Source: Nodosilinea sp. FACHB-131
GTDB taxonomy: Bacteria; Cyanobacteriota; Cyanobacteriia; Phormidesmidales; Phormidesmidaceae
Length of the DNA: 64,000 nucleotides
Assembly: GCF_014695395.1 (NCBI RefSeq)
Contig: NZ_JACJOF010000016.1
Coordinates: 248,001-312,000 of the forward strand
Reading direction: 5' to 3'
Notes under the pieces: model-generated
The model's database searches: none
Seen by the model: the letters and a program-made list of their open reading frames with translations, nothing else
What the model was told of the DNA's origin: nothing
Shown here: positions 25,165 to 34,617 of the stretch, piece by piece
Layout: each line of letters starts with the position of its first letter
Position numbering within the stretch: the first letter of the stretch is position 1
Program-made: the position numbers and the translations under genes

Positions 25165-26796
25165 ATGGTTAAATCAGGAGCCCTGAAAGAGCAGTGGGGC
25201 CAGCCCCTAGGGCTGTGCCTAATTCTCTTTATGCTGTCGTACACCATTGGAGTGGTGCAGCCCATTATGCCTCCTCTGGTGCAGGAGTTTAATTCGAGCG
25301 TGGGCTATGTGCAGTCGGCGCTGGTGCTGATGTCGCTGGTGACGGCCTCGTTCACCCCCACCGCCGAAAACCTGAGCCGACGATTGGGCCGCCAGCCGGT
25401 GCTGGCCGCCGCGCTCAGTCTGTTTGCCCTAGGGCTGCTCGTGGTGATGACGAGCCTAGACATTGGCATCTTTACCCTGGGGCTGGCGGGGCTAGGGGGC
25501 GTGGCCGGAGCCGTGCTAGTGAGCACCCCGGTGGCGCTGATGGATTCCCTTTACCCCGATGAAACAGCTCAGAAGTATGGGCTGGTGGCTCTGGCGATCG
25601 CAGGTGTGCTCGGTGCCCTGGTTGGCTCCATCACTGGCGGGGTGATGGCCTTTGACTTTAGCTGGCGCTGGGCTTTTGTCGTTGAGCTGGGGTTAATTCC
25701 TATCATTTGGCGGCTGGTGCGGCCGATTGCAGCTCCCGCCCCCGCCCAGACCCTGCCGGTTGATTGGCTAGGAGGGCTACTCTCGGTAGCGGGGTTTGGG
25801 TTCACCCTAGTGGGGCTCAGCCTGGCCTCAGAGCTGGGCTGGTGGCAGCCCAAGGGCGACCCCCAAACGCTCGCTTTTGTGCTGACACCCTTTGGCGTCT
25901 CTATGGCTCCAGTGCTGATAGCGACGGGGTTAATTTGCTTGGGGATATTGGTGTTTTGGGAACGGGTGAGGGTGAAACAGGGCCAGTCGTCGCTGTTGCG
26001 TCTGGGGGTGTTTAGCCGCCGCATCTACACCATTGGCCTCGCCATTGGCACCTTGCACACCATGACTACGGTAGCGGTGCAGTTTAATCTGTTCCAGTTC
26101 ATCCCGGCCGTGATGGGGCTCAACCCAGTGCAAACCTCCATTGCGGTAATTCCGTTTAACGTGGCTCAGCTAGCGGTGCTGCTGCTGCTGGTGAAGCGAA
26201 GGCCTCAACTTCCGCCCCGCTATCTGCTTCAGTCGGGGCTGGTGGCCAAAGCGGTTGGCATCGCTATGCTGGTGACGGCGGTTCGCCCGCCGGTGACGGC
26301 CTTGGGCTTGCTACCCGCCCTGGTAGTAATGGGGGTTGGTACGGGGTTGTTCTCGACCTACATTACGTCCCTCACCTTTGCCGACACCCACAGAGATGAC
26401 AAGGCTGAGGCGCGCGGGGTATATCGCCCGTTTCAGAACCTGGGAGCCTCGTTAGGGCGAGGCATCTTGGGCACGGTGCTGGTCAGTGTAGCCTCTTATA
26501 AAATTATCGACGGCATTGTAGCCGAGCTGGGGCAATCGGTGGAACCCGAGGTGCGGAGCAGGGCAGTGCGATCGCTCCAAGTCGCCATTCAAACCCTGCG
26601 GCGCAGCGATCGACGGGATCTATTCAATCAGCTGCCTGATTCGATTCAGCCCGCTCTCAAGGGTATTTTGCAAACAGCTTCGGTTGAGGCGATGCAGAGC
26701 ACGCTGCTGGTAATTTTGGCGCTGTGTCTGCTGTGCCTAGGGCTGTCGTTCTTGCTGCCCAAGACGGTCAAAACGATTGAGGCACCCATTGAGTGA
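25165..26796 (+). CDS. MFS transporter (14-TM type)
   Basis: The protein has 543 aa and about fourteen hydrophobic helices. The first half shows the MFS loop motif in ENLSRRLGRQPVLAAALSLF, and motif C-like GVLGALVGSITGGVMAFDF followed by SWRWAFVVELGLIPI. That pattern fits DHA2/EmrB-like drug:proton antiporters. A C-terminal soluble stretch (about 450-510) contains VRSRAVRSLQVAIQTLRRSD. The substrate is not evident. It follows the MscS gene on the same strand and may share its transcript. Confidence 0.88.
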   Translation: MVKSGALKEQWGQPLGLCLILFMLSYTIGVVQPIMPPLVQEFNSSVGYVQSALVLMSLVTASFTPTAENLSRRLGRQPVLAAALSLFALGLLVVMTSLDIGIFTLGLAGLGGVAGAVLVSTPVALMDSLYPDETAQKYGLVALAIAGVLGALVGSITGGVMAFDFSWRWAFVVELGLIPIIWRLVRPIAAPAPAQTLPVDWLGGLLSVAGFGFTLVGLSLASELGWWQPKGDPQTLAFVLTPFGVSMAPVLIATGLICLGILVFWERVRVKQGQSSLLRLGVFSRRIYTIGLAIGTLHTMTTVAVQFNLFQFIPAVMGLNPVQTSIAVIPFNVAQLAVLLLLVKRRPQLPPRYLLQSGLVAKAVGIAMLVTAVRPPVTALGLLPALVVMGVGTGLFSTYITSLTFADTHRDDKAEARGVYRPFQNLGASLGRGILGTVLVSVASYKIIDGIVAELGQSVEPEVRSRAVRSLQVAIQTLRRSDRRDLFNQLPDSIQPALKGILQTASVEAMQSTLLVILALCLLCLGLSFLLPKTVKTIEAPIE

Positions 26797-27150
26797 AAGG
26801 GGCAAAGTTAACTAAAACAACGCTGCCTTTTACGACCATACAACAGGCTCCCCATCGTTTAGGGTGTAAAGCTCCGGCTCGTCTTGTCAGAAATCAAAGC
26901 TGCCGCCCTTGTCGGCCAGGTGAATTGGCTCTGTTGCAAGCGCTGGGCAGTGGTGGACATGGGAGATCTACAACCTTGGCGGTAACCAGCAAAGCAGAGG
27001 TTGTTTTCTCTCCTCAAACCTTAGCCATAGATCCCGGATGCCTTCAGGTTTTGACCGAAACCTGAACGATGAGTCTTCGGTTGCAAACCGTGATAGGTAC
27101 TTTATTAGCTTCTATAACTCCCTCTCTTGCGGCGATACACCTTCGCACTT
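26797..27150 (+). other. intergenic region downstream of the MFS gene
   Basis: Short open frames here (for example 26793-27065) have compositions unlike the neighbouring proteins and no start signals, so I do not call them. No tRNA, terminator or repeat is clear. Confidence 0.35.
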
Positions 27151-27510
27151 ATGGTTCAGTACATCTCACCCGAGGATGGTGTAACCGTCGCGTTAGGTTT
27201 TATCAAGGCATTTATAGAAAATGGCTTGCCGTTCTGAAGGGAGATCCAGGCATTCATTGAATTTGCCAAGGCGTTACTTGATTTTGTGAACCCGTTTGTT
27301 GATATTGCCTATCCATTCATAAGTAACGCTTTCGCATTAATAACAAACGTGAAAGTGTTTGTTATTAATGAGTACCTATTTGTTGAATTGGCAAACCCAT
27401 TTATTGATATTGCTTACTCATTCATAAGTAACGTTTTCGCGTTATCAAGAAAGGCGAAAGCGTTACTTATTAACGGGTCCTCATCAGTTAGTTTTGGGTT
27501 CCCCTTTTAA
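27151..27510 (+). pseudogene. decayed heptapeptide-repeat ORF
   Basis: From ATG 27151 the frame reads MVQYISPEDGVTVALGFIKA, then FIENGLPF and a TGA at 27235-27237. The same frame then stays open to 27510 with seven-residue units such as NPFVDIA, YPFISNA, YLFVELA and NPFIDIA. A GTG at 27286 can start the second part alone (74 aa). The internal stop lies within the repeat register, so the simplest reading is a repeat protein broken by one nonsense change. Alternatively only the part after 27286 is translated. Base composition is more AT-rich than the flanking genes. No family is recognised. Confidence 0.5.
27208..27501 (+). repeat. 21-bp periodic repeat array (about 14 units)
   Basis: Successive 21-mers begin GCATT, GCGTT, CCGTT, CCATT, GCATT, CTATT, CCATT, TCATT and GCGTT, mostly followed by a T/G-rich core. 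A higher-order duplication of about 105 bp is visible: CCGTTTGTTGATATTGCC at 27292 matches CCATTTATTGATATTGCT at 27397. Within units lie inverted repeats such as CATTAATAACAAAC with GTTTGTTATTAATG. Period and coding style resemble the array at 1130-1318, but the sequence is different. Confidence 0.75.
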
Positions 27511-27527
27511 GAAAACGCCTACCCCGA

Positions 27528-27675
27528 GGACGGGTGCCCTCTGTGCGCTCCATAGAAGGCATTGGATGTACAAAAGGTACCCGTCCCCTTTTAAGAGGAG
27601 TCCCGATTTGCCAAGAGGTCAGGTGATTGCTAAGTGCATAGCAGAGCCCTTAAGCAGCGTTGAGGGTACCTGACC
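27528..27675. repeat. nested inverted repeats between the repeat ORF and manganese catalase
   Basis: GGACGGGTGCC (27528-27538) pairs with GGTACCCGTCC (27576-27586) with one mismatch. GGTCAGGT (27617-27624) pairs with ACCTGACC (27668-27675) perfectly. No ORF is present. These may be terminators or remnants of a small element. Confidence 0.45.
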
Positions 27676-27689
27676 CCTAGACTTACCCT

Positions 27690-28625
27690 CTACTGCTTAA
27701 CCTTAAGCGGCTGCTTAGGAGTGGAGTAAAGTTTGGGATTGGGAATGGGAGCTTCACCCTCAGGACCTTGGGGTTCTGGATTTTCCAGATATTCAAACTC
27801 GCCTTTGCCATCAGGGCTGGGGCCTTTTGCCCAACGACCCTGACTGCTATCGGTGCCTTCTGACAAATTCCAGAACTGGTACGAGACGTCCTGTTTCTCC
27901 TGCGATCGCGAGAATTGGCTGGGCACCGGCATCTCTTCTAACCCATCGGCCTTGAGTTCTTCGATCGCCGCCAACCACTGATTTTGGTGCATAGTATCGC
28001 GGGCAATCATGTAGCTCAGAGTGTCTTTTACGCCGGGGTCGGTAGACATTTCGTACAGACGCACGGCCTGTAGACGGCCCTGGGCCTCGGCCTGCACGTT
28101 GGAGTAAAAGTCGGCCATCAGGTTGCCCGAGGCCACGATATAGTTACCGTTCCACGGATAGCCCGTGCTGTCGGCAGGCAGCGCACCACCGCCAGCCACA
28201 ATGGCATGCTTGGGATTCATGCTGGACATGATAATGTCTTCAGTTTTCATGCCGCCCATCACCCCTTCTACAATGGGGTCTAGAGCAGATTTTTCTTGAA
28301 CATCTGCAGGGGCTTTGTCAACCAAATGAGCAATCATATTGGCCAACATCTCCACGTGGCCAATTTCCTCAGTGCCAATGTCGAGCATCATATCTTTGTA
28401 TTTTGCAGGACCCCGGCAGTTCCAGCCTTGAAATAGGTACTGCATCATCACAGACATTTCACCGAAAGGCCCGCCAATCAACTCTTGTAGCTGTTTCGCA
28501 TAGACCGGATCGGGCTTCTCAGGCTTGGTGAAATATTGCAGGCGCTTCTTGTGGTAAAACATAAATTTCTTCTGGTGAACAGCATTGGAAAGAGCATTAG
28601 AAATCTGCTCCTCTACTGTCCTCAT
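27690..28625 (-). CDS. manganese catalase
   Basis: The protein has 311 aa. It disproportionates hydrogen peroxide with a dinuclear manganese centre rather than haem. The ferritin-like four-helix bundle carries visible ligands: E56 in GPFGEMSVMMQYLFQ, E87 and H90 in IGTEEIGHVEM, then Glu in NVQAEAQGRLQAVRLYEM and His in RDTMHQNQWLAAIEEL. The spacing E56-E87-H90 equals that of the characterised Lactobacillus enzyme (35-66-69). The C-terminus is a Pro/Gly-rich tail ending PKQPLKVKQ. It stands alone, with a cruciform-like repeat upstream. The enzyme is cytosolic, with no signal peptide. Confidence 0.95.
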   Translation of the reverse strand: MRTVEEQISNALSNAVHQKKFMFYHKKRLQYFTKPEKPDPVYAKQLQELIGGPFGEMSVMMQYLFQGWNCRGPAKYKDMMLDIGTEEIGHVEMLANMIAHLVDKAPADVQEKSALDPIVEGVMGGMKTEDIIMSSMNPKHAIVAGGGALPADSTGYPWNGNYIVASGNLMADFYSNVQAEAQGRLQAVRLYEMSTDPGVKDTLSYMIARDTMHQNQWLAAIEELKADGLEEMPVPSQFSRSQEKQDVSYQFWNLSEGTDSSQGRWAKGPSPDGKGEFEYLENPEPQGPEGEAPIPNPKLYSTPKQPLKVKQ

Positions 28626-28773
28626 GGTTGCGAAACGGAAGGGGTTTCTTATCTCTCAAAGGGGTCATAAAAACCTGCTTTTGATCAATCTGCCCCCATA
28701 GCCGTAGAGGGGGTCCTGCTAAAGGTCAATTTGCCTCTCTGGCTTGGTTAGTAGAGCATTTTGATTGTTGTGT

Positions 28774-28814
28774 GTAGGTTATCGCTCAGTGGACTGAGCA
28801 TTTCGACAACCTAC
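28774..28814. repeat. cruciform-type inverted repeat
   Basis: GTAGGTTATC and GACAACCTAC form the outer arms (one mismatch), and GCTCAGT with ACTGAGC the inner hairpin. It lies between the divergent manganese catalase and aldo/keto reductase genes. Confidence 0.65.
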
Positions 28815-28910
28815 TCTCATCTCACCGCTGCCCTAAGCGCACCTTTACAACCAGCAATCCCTTGACTACCGTGAGGGATAGCCCTTTGCTCTTTTGTGAA
28901 TTCATTTCCT

Positions 28911-30092
28911 ATGCAGTACCGCCGCTTTGGTCGCACTGAGCTTCAAATGCCCGTATTTTCTTGCGGTGGCATGCGGTATCAGCACTCGTGGAAAGACGTG
29001 CCGCCGACCGATATTCCCCGCCAAAATCAGGAGAATCTAGAGGCCACTATTCACCGAGCGCTGGCGGTGGGCATCAACCACATCGAAACCGCGCGGGGCT
29101 ACGGCACATCTGAAATTCAGCTAGGGCAGATTTTGCCGGGGTTAGATCGGGAGAGCCTAATTGTGCAAACCAAAGTCTCTCCCACCGCTGACCCCGCTGA
29201 GTTTCGCCAAAACCTGACTCAATCGCTAGCCAACCTTCGGTTAGACACCGTTGACCTGCTCGGGCTCCACGGCATCAACACCCCCGAAATTTTGGACTGG
29301 ACTCTGCGCCCCGGCGGCTGCATGGAGGTGGCCCGCGAGTTTCAGCGGCAGGGGCGGGTGCGGTTTATTGGTTTTTCGACCCATGCGCCAACGGCGGTGA
29401 TTCAGCAGGCGATCGCCTCTGACCAGTTCGACTACGTCAACCTGCACTGGTACTACGTCAACCAAGACAATTGGGCTGCGGTCGATACCGCCCAGCGCCA
29501 CGATGTCGGCGTCTTCATCATCAGCCCGTCCGACAAAGGGGGACACCTCTATAGCCCTCCCGCCAGGCTAGTGGAACTATGCGACCCACTCAGCCCGATG
29601 GTGTTCAACGATCTGTTTTGCCTCAGCCACCCTCAGGTGCACACCCTCAGCGTTGGGGCGGCGCGGCCTACCGATTTTGACGAGCACCTCAAGACCCTGC
29701 CTCTGCTGGAAGACGCTGACCTGCACCTCAAACCCGTGCTCGATCGCCTGCACCACCATGCTCAAACCGTACTGGGCAAAGACTGGCTCCGCACCTGGAA
29801 AATTGGTCTGCCCAGCCCCAATGAAACCCCTGGCAACATCAATATCCCCGCCATCTTGCGGCTGCGCAACCTGCTGCTGGCTTTTGATATGGAGGACTAT
29901 GCCAAGGCCCGCTACAACATGTTGGGCAACGCAGGCCACTGGTTTCCCGGCGAAAAGGCCGAGAACCTAAGCCAGGTGGATCTTTCTGAATGCCTGCGCC
30001 GCAGCCCCCACGCTGAGAAAATTCCGCATCTGCTGGCCGAGACCCACGCTGCGTTGGCCGGTCAAGCGATGGCTCGACTGTCAAATGCCTAA
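28911..30092 (+). CDS. aldo/keto reductase family protein
   Basis: ATG 28911 gives 393 aa; GTG 28896 is an alternative. The N-terminal TIM barrel shows MQYRRFGRTELQMPVFSCGG, GINHIETARGYGTSEIQLG, LIVQTKVSP, TVDLLGLHGIN and GRVRFIGFSTHAP. In the canonical D-Y-K-H set, the expected Asp position reads Glu in HIETARGYG, while Tyr, Lys and His are in place. This matches a cyanobacterial and plant subfamily of long aldo/keto reductases. A C-terminal part of about 110 residues has RLRNLLLAFDMEDYAKARYN and an arginine-rich end. The related ferredoxin-like AKR fusions carry Cys clusters there, but none is seen here. The substrate is unknown. Confidence 0.86.
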   Translation: MQYRRFGRTELQMPVFSCGGMRYQHSWKDVPPTDIPRQNQENLEATIHRALAVGINHIETARGYGTSEIQLGQILPGLDRESLIVQTKVSPTADPAEFRQNLTQSLANLRLDTVDLLGLHGINTPEILDWTLRPGGCMEVAREFQRQGRVRFIGFSTHAPTAVIQQAIASDQFDYVNLHWYYVNQDNWAAVDTAQRHDVGVFIISPSDKGGHLYSPPARLVELCDPLSPMVFNDLFCLSHPQVHTLSVGAARPTDFDEHLKTLPLLEDADLHLKPVLDRLHHHAQTVLGKDWLRTWKIGLPSPNETPGNINIPAILRLRNLLLAFDMEDYAKARYNMLGNAGHWFPGEKAENLSQVDLSECLRRSPHAEKIPHLLAETHAALAGQAMARLSNA

Positions 30093-30113
30093 TGGTTTAT
30101 CGAAGCTGAATAC

Positions 30114-30145
30114 TTAGGTTGGGTACCACTGCGTTTCACCCAGCC
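30114..30145. repeat. family B inverted repeat, deleted copy
   Basis: TAGGTTGGGTACCACTGCGT followed by TTCACCCAGCC: the two ends of the family B element joined with the middle missing. Confidence 0.55.
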
Positions 30146-30168
30146 AAAAGAGTGCCAATTTTTTAATT

Positions 30169-30210
30169 TGATGAAGCACTTGCCCCTTGGGCGATCCCAG
30201 GGCTTCATCA
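30169..30210 (+). terminator. stem-loop downstream of the aldo/keto reductase
   Basis: TGATGAAGC (30169-30177) and GCTTCATCA (30202-30210) pair perfectly, with a weaker inner pair CCTTGGG/CCCAGGG. There is no T run, so termination is uncertain. Confidence 0.45.
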
Positions 30211-30308
30211 TATATTGATGGTGAATTCTCTCAAATTCAGAACTTTTGTGAGAAGAGATTTTAAGACTTTGTTACGATAAACACAAACGCACAGGAGAAC
30301 CATTCCCC

Positions 30309-31016
30309 ATGCCTCACACCTCTTCTCACAAGTCCGTCGTTATCTCTCCCTCCATTCTCTCGGCCGATTTTAGCCGCTTGGGCGAAGAGATCAAGGCCGC
30401 TGATGAAGCCGGTGCCGACTGGATTCATGTGGACGTGATGGATGGTCGCTTTGTGCCCAATATTACTATTGGCCCCCTGATCGTCGAGGCGATTCGCCCT
30501 GTCACCCAAAAGCCTCTCGACGTGCACCTGATGATCGTTGAGCCTGAAAAGTATGTCGCCGATTTTGCTAAGGCTGGTGCTGACATCATCACTGTTCATT
30601 GTGAGCACAACGCCTCGCCCCACCTGCACCGCACCCTAGGCCAAATCAAAGAACTGGGCAAAGAGGCGGGCGTTGTGCTCAACCCTGGCACCCCGCTGTC
30701 GCTGATCGAGAACGTGCTGGATCTCTGCGATCTGGTGCTGATTATGAGCGTTAACCCTGGCTTTGGTGGCCAGAGCTTCATCCCCACCATGGTCGACAAA
30801 ATTCGCGCCCTGCGCACCATGTGTGATGAGCGCGGTCTAGATCCCTGGATTGAAGTGGATGGTGGTCTGAAGGCCAACAATACCTGGCAGGTGTTAGAAG
30901 CTGGGGCCAATGCGATCGTGGCTGGTTCAGCGGTGTTTAACGCGCCCGACTATGCGGCGGCGATCGAAGGCATTCGCCACAGCAAGCGTCCTGCTCCTGA
31001 GCTGGCCGCTGTCTAG
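30309..31016 (+). CDS. rpe: ribulose-phosphate 3-epimerase
   Basis: The protein has 235 aa; ATG 30309 follows AGGAG at 30293-30297. It interconverts ribulose 5-phosphate and xylulose 5-phosphate for the Calvin and pentose phosphate cycles. TIM-barrel motifs: [32 protein letters not shown] with metal-binding His and Asp, [39 protein letters not shown] with catalytic Asp, and [15 protein letters not shown]. The length is normal. It is a single-gene unit with its own terminator. Confidence 0.97.
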   Translation: MPHTSSHKSVVISPSILSADFSRLGEEIKAADEAGADWIHVDVMDGRFVPNITIGPLIVEAIRPVTQKPLDVHLMIVEPEKYVADFAKAGADIITVHCEHNASPHLHRTLGQIKELGKEAGVVLNPGTPLSLIENVLDLCDLVLIMSVNPGFGGQSFIPTMVDKIRALRTMCDERGLDPWIEVDGGLKANNTWQVLEAGANAIVAGSAVFNAPDYAAAIEGIRHSKRPAPELAAV

Positions 31017-31069
31017 TTCACTCAACAGTGAAATTTAACACTGTCTACTCCTCTGAGTTGTAGACGCTA

Positions 31070-31108
31070 GGGGGTGAGATCAGCATCTAAGCTGACTCCC
31101 CCTTTTTT
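31070..31108 (+). terminator. rho-independent terminator of rpe
   Basis: GGGGGTGAGATCAGC and GCTGACTCCCCC pair with small bulges. Six T follow at 31103-31108. Confidence 0.8.
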
Positions 31109-31324
31109 GTTGCGGGGAAGCGTTGGTCAAGGCTATCCAGAATTGCCAAAATTCAAGTCTATTCCCTGTTCTTCACCCTGCTTTCTTTCGCGACGTCACA
31201 CTAAATTCTGCTTGGTTAACCCTCAATTCTACTGGGCGAATGCCATAGAGCCTCTGCTCGGCTATGCCTAAGCCTTTACGGTTTCGCTTGTCGGGAGTCG
31301 GGGTTATGTGATGCGGGATGGGTA

Positions 31325-33277
31325 TCAGGTCGGTTTTTCCCTGCTGGTCAAGGTTATTGTCTTCGGCTGGCTCAAGTGTTGAATGAGGTCTTTTTGCACC
31401 TGCTGGTAGAGGTCATCGCTTTCGCCCTTGAAGGCCACAACGCCGTACACCTGAACCGATTCTTGCTCGCGCCCGGCCAGGAAGTGGGTGCCGTGATCGA
31501 CGGTGATGATGTGGTCTTTCACCAGGTCGTAGCAGGTCTGAGTAATCAGCAGATCGGTGCCAACCATTTTGGTGAGTCCCTCAATGCGGCTGGCCACGTT
31601 CACGGTGTCGCCAATGGCGGTATATTCTAGCCGCTGCACCGACCCCACATTGCCCACCACTAGCTCGCCATAGCTGATGCCAATGCCGTTGTAGAGCGGC
31701 GGCAGTCCTTTTTCTTTGAGAATAATGCGCAGGCTGGCGAGCGCCTTTCGCATGGCCAGGGCGGCAGAGATAGCCCCCAAGGCATCTTGCTCTGGCCCGA
31801 GGGATTTGGGTGCGCCGAACTCGGCCATCACCGCGTCGCCAATGAATTTGTCGATGGTGCCCCGGTGCTCCAGAATGGCGTCCACCATCACATCTAGGTA
31901 GGAGTTGAGCAAGCTGACGGTTTCAACTGCCCCCAGCTGATATGAAATGCGGCTGAACCCGCGAATATCTGAAAACAGCACCGCCGCCTGAAACTTTTGC
32001 CCCACGGTGAGGCTAGTAAAGTCTTCGGGCTGGTTGAGAATTTCTTGGGCCACCGACGGGGCCACGTAGCGCTCTAGGGTGCGGCGCAGGCGCTGTTCTT
32101 CGAGTCGGTTGCTGACGGCCCCGGTGGCGATGTAGGTGACACCACCCATGCCCAGACAGGCGACGGGGATGGCGACGGGCATGAGGCGATCGCCATGCAC
32201 CATCAGCAGATAGGCCAGCGCTCCCCAGGTGGCGATCGCGCCTAAAAAGCCTACCAGCCTGGGCACGGGCTGCGTAAAGCGGTAGCCAAGCCCTAGGCCA
32301 ATGGCGCCAATGGCGATCGCCGTCAGCAAACCCTGGGCTAAAGGGTTGGCGATCGCCGCGTTGACCACCCGATCCTCCATCAGGGCGGCCAGGGCGTGGG
32401 CATGGATTTCAACCCCTGGCATGGCCTCATCGCTGGGGGTGCGCTTGCGATCCTGAAATGACGTGGCCATGGGGCCAATCAGCACAATTTTGCCCTCGAA
32501 CTGATCGGCGATTAGGGGCCAGTTGGTGGGGTCAAGCAACTGCACAAACGACACCACCGGGAAACTGCCCGCCGGGCCGTAAAAGAAGAGCTGTTGGCTC
32601 TGGCGCTCTGGGCTAGGGTAGTTGGCTGCTGCCAGAGTGGCTGCTGCCAGAGACGGTAAATCATCTGAGAATTGGTGGGCCTGCCGCAGGGTTTCAATGC
32701 CGCGATCGGGAAAGGCGCGATGCTTGCCGTCGGCATCGACCTCTAGGTTAATGAGGCCCACCTGGGTCTGGCTGCTATAGACGGGCTCTAACAGGTTGGT
32801 AAATAGACCAAAGTCGCTGCTCGACACGTCGTAGGCGGCAGCTAGGGCCACGCGATCGCCCCACCGAGCCAAGGTTGCATCTAAAGCCGCATCATCGTCG
32901 GGGCCGTAGCCGCTGGGGTCAACCAGCAGCACATCAAGGGCTACGGCCTTAGCCCCAGCAGCCATCAGCTGCTCGATCGCCTGGGCATAGGCTTGGCGCT
33001 GCCAGGGCCAGATTGCCAGGGGTTCCAAAAACGGATAGCGTTCTGGATCGGCCTGGTACAGATCGCCCTGGGTCAGCGAATATTCGTCAATACCCACAAT
33101 CACAATTTCCTCGGGTGGGGGCACTGGCCCCCGCAGCCGCAGCAAAAACGACTGAGCCTGTCCCTCAATTAACACAATCCACGGGTGCTGGGAGGTGAGG
33201 GCGATCGCCCCAAACACCGCCCAGCTCACCATCAGCCCATGCCCAATCTGAAAGATACGTCGATAGGATTTAACCAT
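31325..33277 (-). CDS. CHASE2-domain adenylate cyclase
   Basis: The protein has 650 aa. An N-terminal membrane helix precedes an extracytoplasmic CHASE2 sensor (about 35-330; [60 protein letters not shown]). Three membrane helices (about 340-415) lead to a class III cyclase domain (about 430-620). Metal Asp residues are in [14 protein letters not shown] and [11 protein letters not shown]. The purine-specifying Lys is in TIDKFIGD, and [13 protein letters not shown] holds the Asn and Arg transition-state residues. All key residues for ATP to cAMP are present, so it should be active. The FecR-domain gene lies upstream on the same strand, 113 bp away; the two may sense envelope signals together. 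Confidence 0.93.
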   Translation of the reverse strand: MVKSYRRIFQIGHGLMVSWAVFGAIALTSQHPWIVLIEGQAQSFLLRLRGPVPPPEEIVIVGIDEYSLTQGDLYQADPERYPFLEPLAIWPWQRQAYAQAIEQLMAAGAKAVALDVLLVDPSGYGPDDDAALDATLARWGDRVALAAAYDVSSSDFGLFTNLLEPVYSSQTQVGLINLEVDADGKHRAFPDRGIETLRQAHQFSDDLPSLAAATLAAANYPSPERQSQQLFFYGPAGSFPVVSFVQLLDPTNWPLIADQFEGKIVLIGPMATSFQDRKRTPSDEAMPGVEIHAHALAALMEDRVVNAAIANPLAQGLLTAIAIGAIGLGLGYRFTQPVPRLVGFLGAIATWGALAYLLMVHGDRLMPVAIPVACLGMGGVTYIATGAVSNRLEEQRLRRTLERYVAPSVAQEILNQPEDFTSLTVGQKFQAAVLFSDIRGFSRISYQLGAVETVSLLNSYLDVMVDAILEHRGTIDKFIGDAVMAEFGAPKSLGPEQDALGAISAALAMRKALASLRIILKEKGLPPLYNGIGISYGELVVGNVGSVQRLEYTAIGDTVNVASRIEGLTKMVGTDLLITQTCYDLVKDHIITVDHGTHFLAGREQESVQVYGVVAFKGESDDLYQQVQKDLIQHLSQPKTITLTSREKPT

Positions 33278-33390
33278 GGCAACCGCTCCCTAAGACGCCA
33301 ACGCTGAACGAGTGGCTCTGGGATGTGCCAGAGCCTGGCAGCACCCCTATTCCTCACTGTCTGCAAGCTTCCCATGCTGGAAGCTTACCT

Positions 33391-34530
33391 CTAGAACGGA
33401 AAGGGAAATCGGATTGGCGGGGTGGGAATGGCGGGCACCCAATAGTAGGGCAATGGTATCCCTGGGAACAGTTGCTCGAAGGAGCGGCGCAGGTTAGCCA
33501 TGCCAGGTATTTCTACCGCAAAACCGTCAATCAGCGGACCTTCTAAAAGGTCAATAAAATCCTCTGGGCTTAGGGGTGTAATCACCGCCTCGTCATCTTC
33601 GGCATCAACGACGACCTGCTGCCCCTCCGCCAGGGTAATCGAATCCGCTGGCGCAAAGTCTACGGTTTCTGCCTGGGTCTCGTCAGTTAGTACTGGTTTA
33701 GAGTCTTCGCCATCAACTGATGAAGAGCTGTTTTGCTTAGGTGCGGTGAGAAAACCGAGAGGTCCAGTGAGCGGCCCAGTTGGTGTAGTTGGTCCGGTCG
33801 GCGTAGTTGGTCCGATTGGTGTAGTTGGCCCAGTTGGTGTAGTAGGCCCGGTTGGGTCAGGTGGTACGGGATTAGGTGGGTCTACGGGGGGTGGCTCTAC
33901 TGGCGACGGCTCGATCGGAGGCGTAGATGGTTCCATAGGATTAACGAAGGGTACTACCGGGTCGGTAGAAGGCACCTTCGGATCTAGGGATGGATCGAGC
34001 GGATCAAAGTCGTCGGCCATCGGCTCAATGGGCTCGGGGTTACGCTCTACCACCACTTCTCCCTCAAATACCTGAACGATGGTTTCCCCCGTTTCGGTGA
34101 CTTCGATGGTATAAATTGTGCCTCGCACTCCGGCAACGACTGAGGTTGAGCAGCCGTTGAGGTTGCCGTTAACCAGCAGCGTGCCTCGGGTGAGCTGGGC
34201 ACATTGCCCCACCACCAAACTAGAGTTGTGGGCCAAGCGCGCTACAGCCCCAGTGTTGAACCGCAGCGATGCTCGGGCATCCCTAGTCCTGACCTGCTGG
34301 CGCTGCTGGGCCACGCTGTTGACCTGGGCTGCACGGTTTTGAATGTAGACCTGGTTGCTGTCTAAAATTTCGGTCACGGTAGCAGCAGAAATCGACTGGC
34401 CATGGGCCCGCTGCCCCGGTATGGCTAGCAGGCTACTGCCCACTAGCGCCGCCCCCATAAGTCGTGCAAAACGTCCCCAGCTTGTGCTGGACTGTAGTCT
34501 GAGCCCCGATAACCTAAAAGACGCCATCAT
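33391..34530 (-). CDS. FecR-domain secreted protein with Pro/Thr/Gly repeats
   Basis: A start at the adjacent ATGs (34527 or 34530) gives about 379 aa; upstream codons look non-coding. A signal peptide (FARLMGAALVGSSLLAIPGQ, cut near AHG) is followed by a FecR domain (about 35-155: ARASLRFNTGAVARLAHNSS, CSTSVVAGVRGTIYTIEV, VQVFEGEVVVE). A Pro-rich region contains five near-copies of PTGPTTP/PIGPTTP. An acidic segment and a C-terminal PGIPLPYYWVPAIPTPPIRF follow. FecR domains in non-sigma contexts are periplasmic sensors or cell-surface proteins. The neighbour is a CHASE2 cyclase. There is no anti-sigma N-terminus, so it is not a classic FecR regulator. Confidence 0.85.
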   Translation of the reverse strand: MMASFRLSGLRLQSSTSWGRFARLMGAALVGSSLLAIPGQRAHGQSISAATVTEILDSNQVYIQNRAAQVNSVAQQRQQVRTRDARASLRFNTGAVARLAHNSSLVVGQCAQLTRGTLLVNGNLNGCSTSVVAGVRGTIYTIEVTETGETIVQVFEGEVVVERNPEPIEPMADDFDPLDPSLDPKVPSTDPVVPFVNPMEPSTPPIEPSPVEPPPVDPPNPVPPDPTGPTTPTGPTTPIGPTTPTGPTTPTGPLTGPLGFLTAPKQNSSSSVDGEDSKPVLTDETQAETVDFAPADSITLAEGQQVVVDAEDDEAVITPLSPEDFIDLLEGPLIDGFAVEIPGMANLRRSFEQLFPGIPLPYYWVPAIPTPPIRFPFPF

Positions 34531-34617
34531 AAATTCCACTGAGTTGCCTAGATAGGATCTATACACAGGCAACATCCCAAATTCAGCACAGATTGCGAAA
34601 CTTAACTCGCCAAAAAG

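Noticed and set aside
26793-27065. 90-aa ORF after the MFS gene
   Set aside because: It overlaps the MFS stop only in its first codons, has mixed composition and no ribosome binding site, and resembles no protein type.
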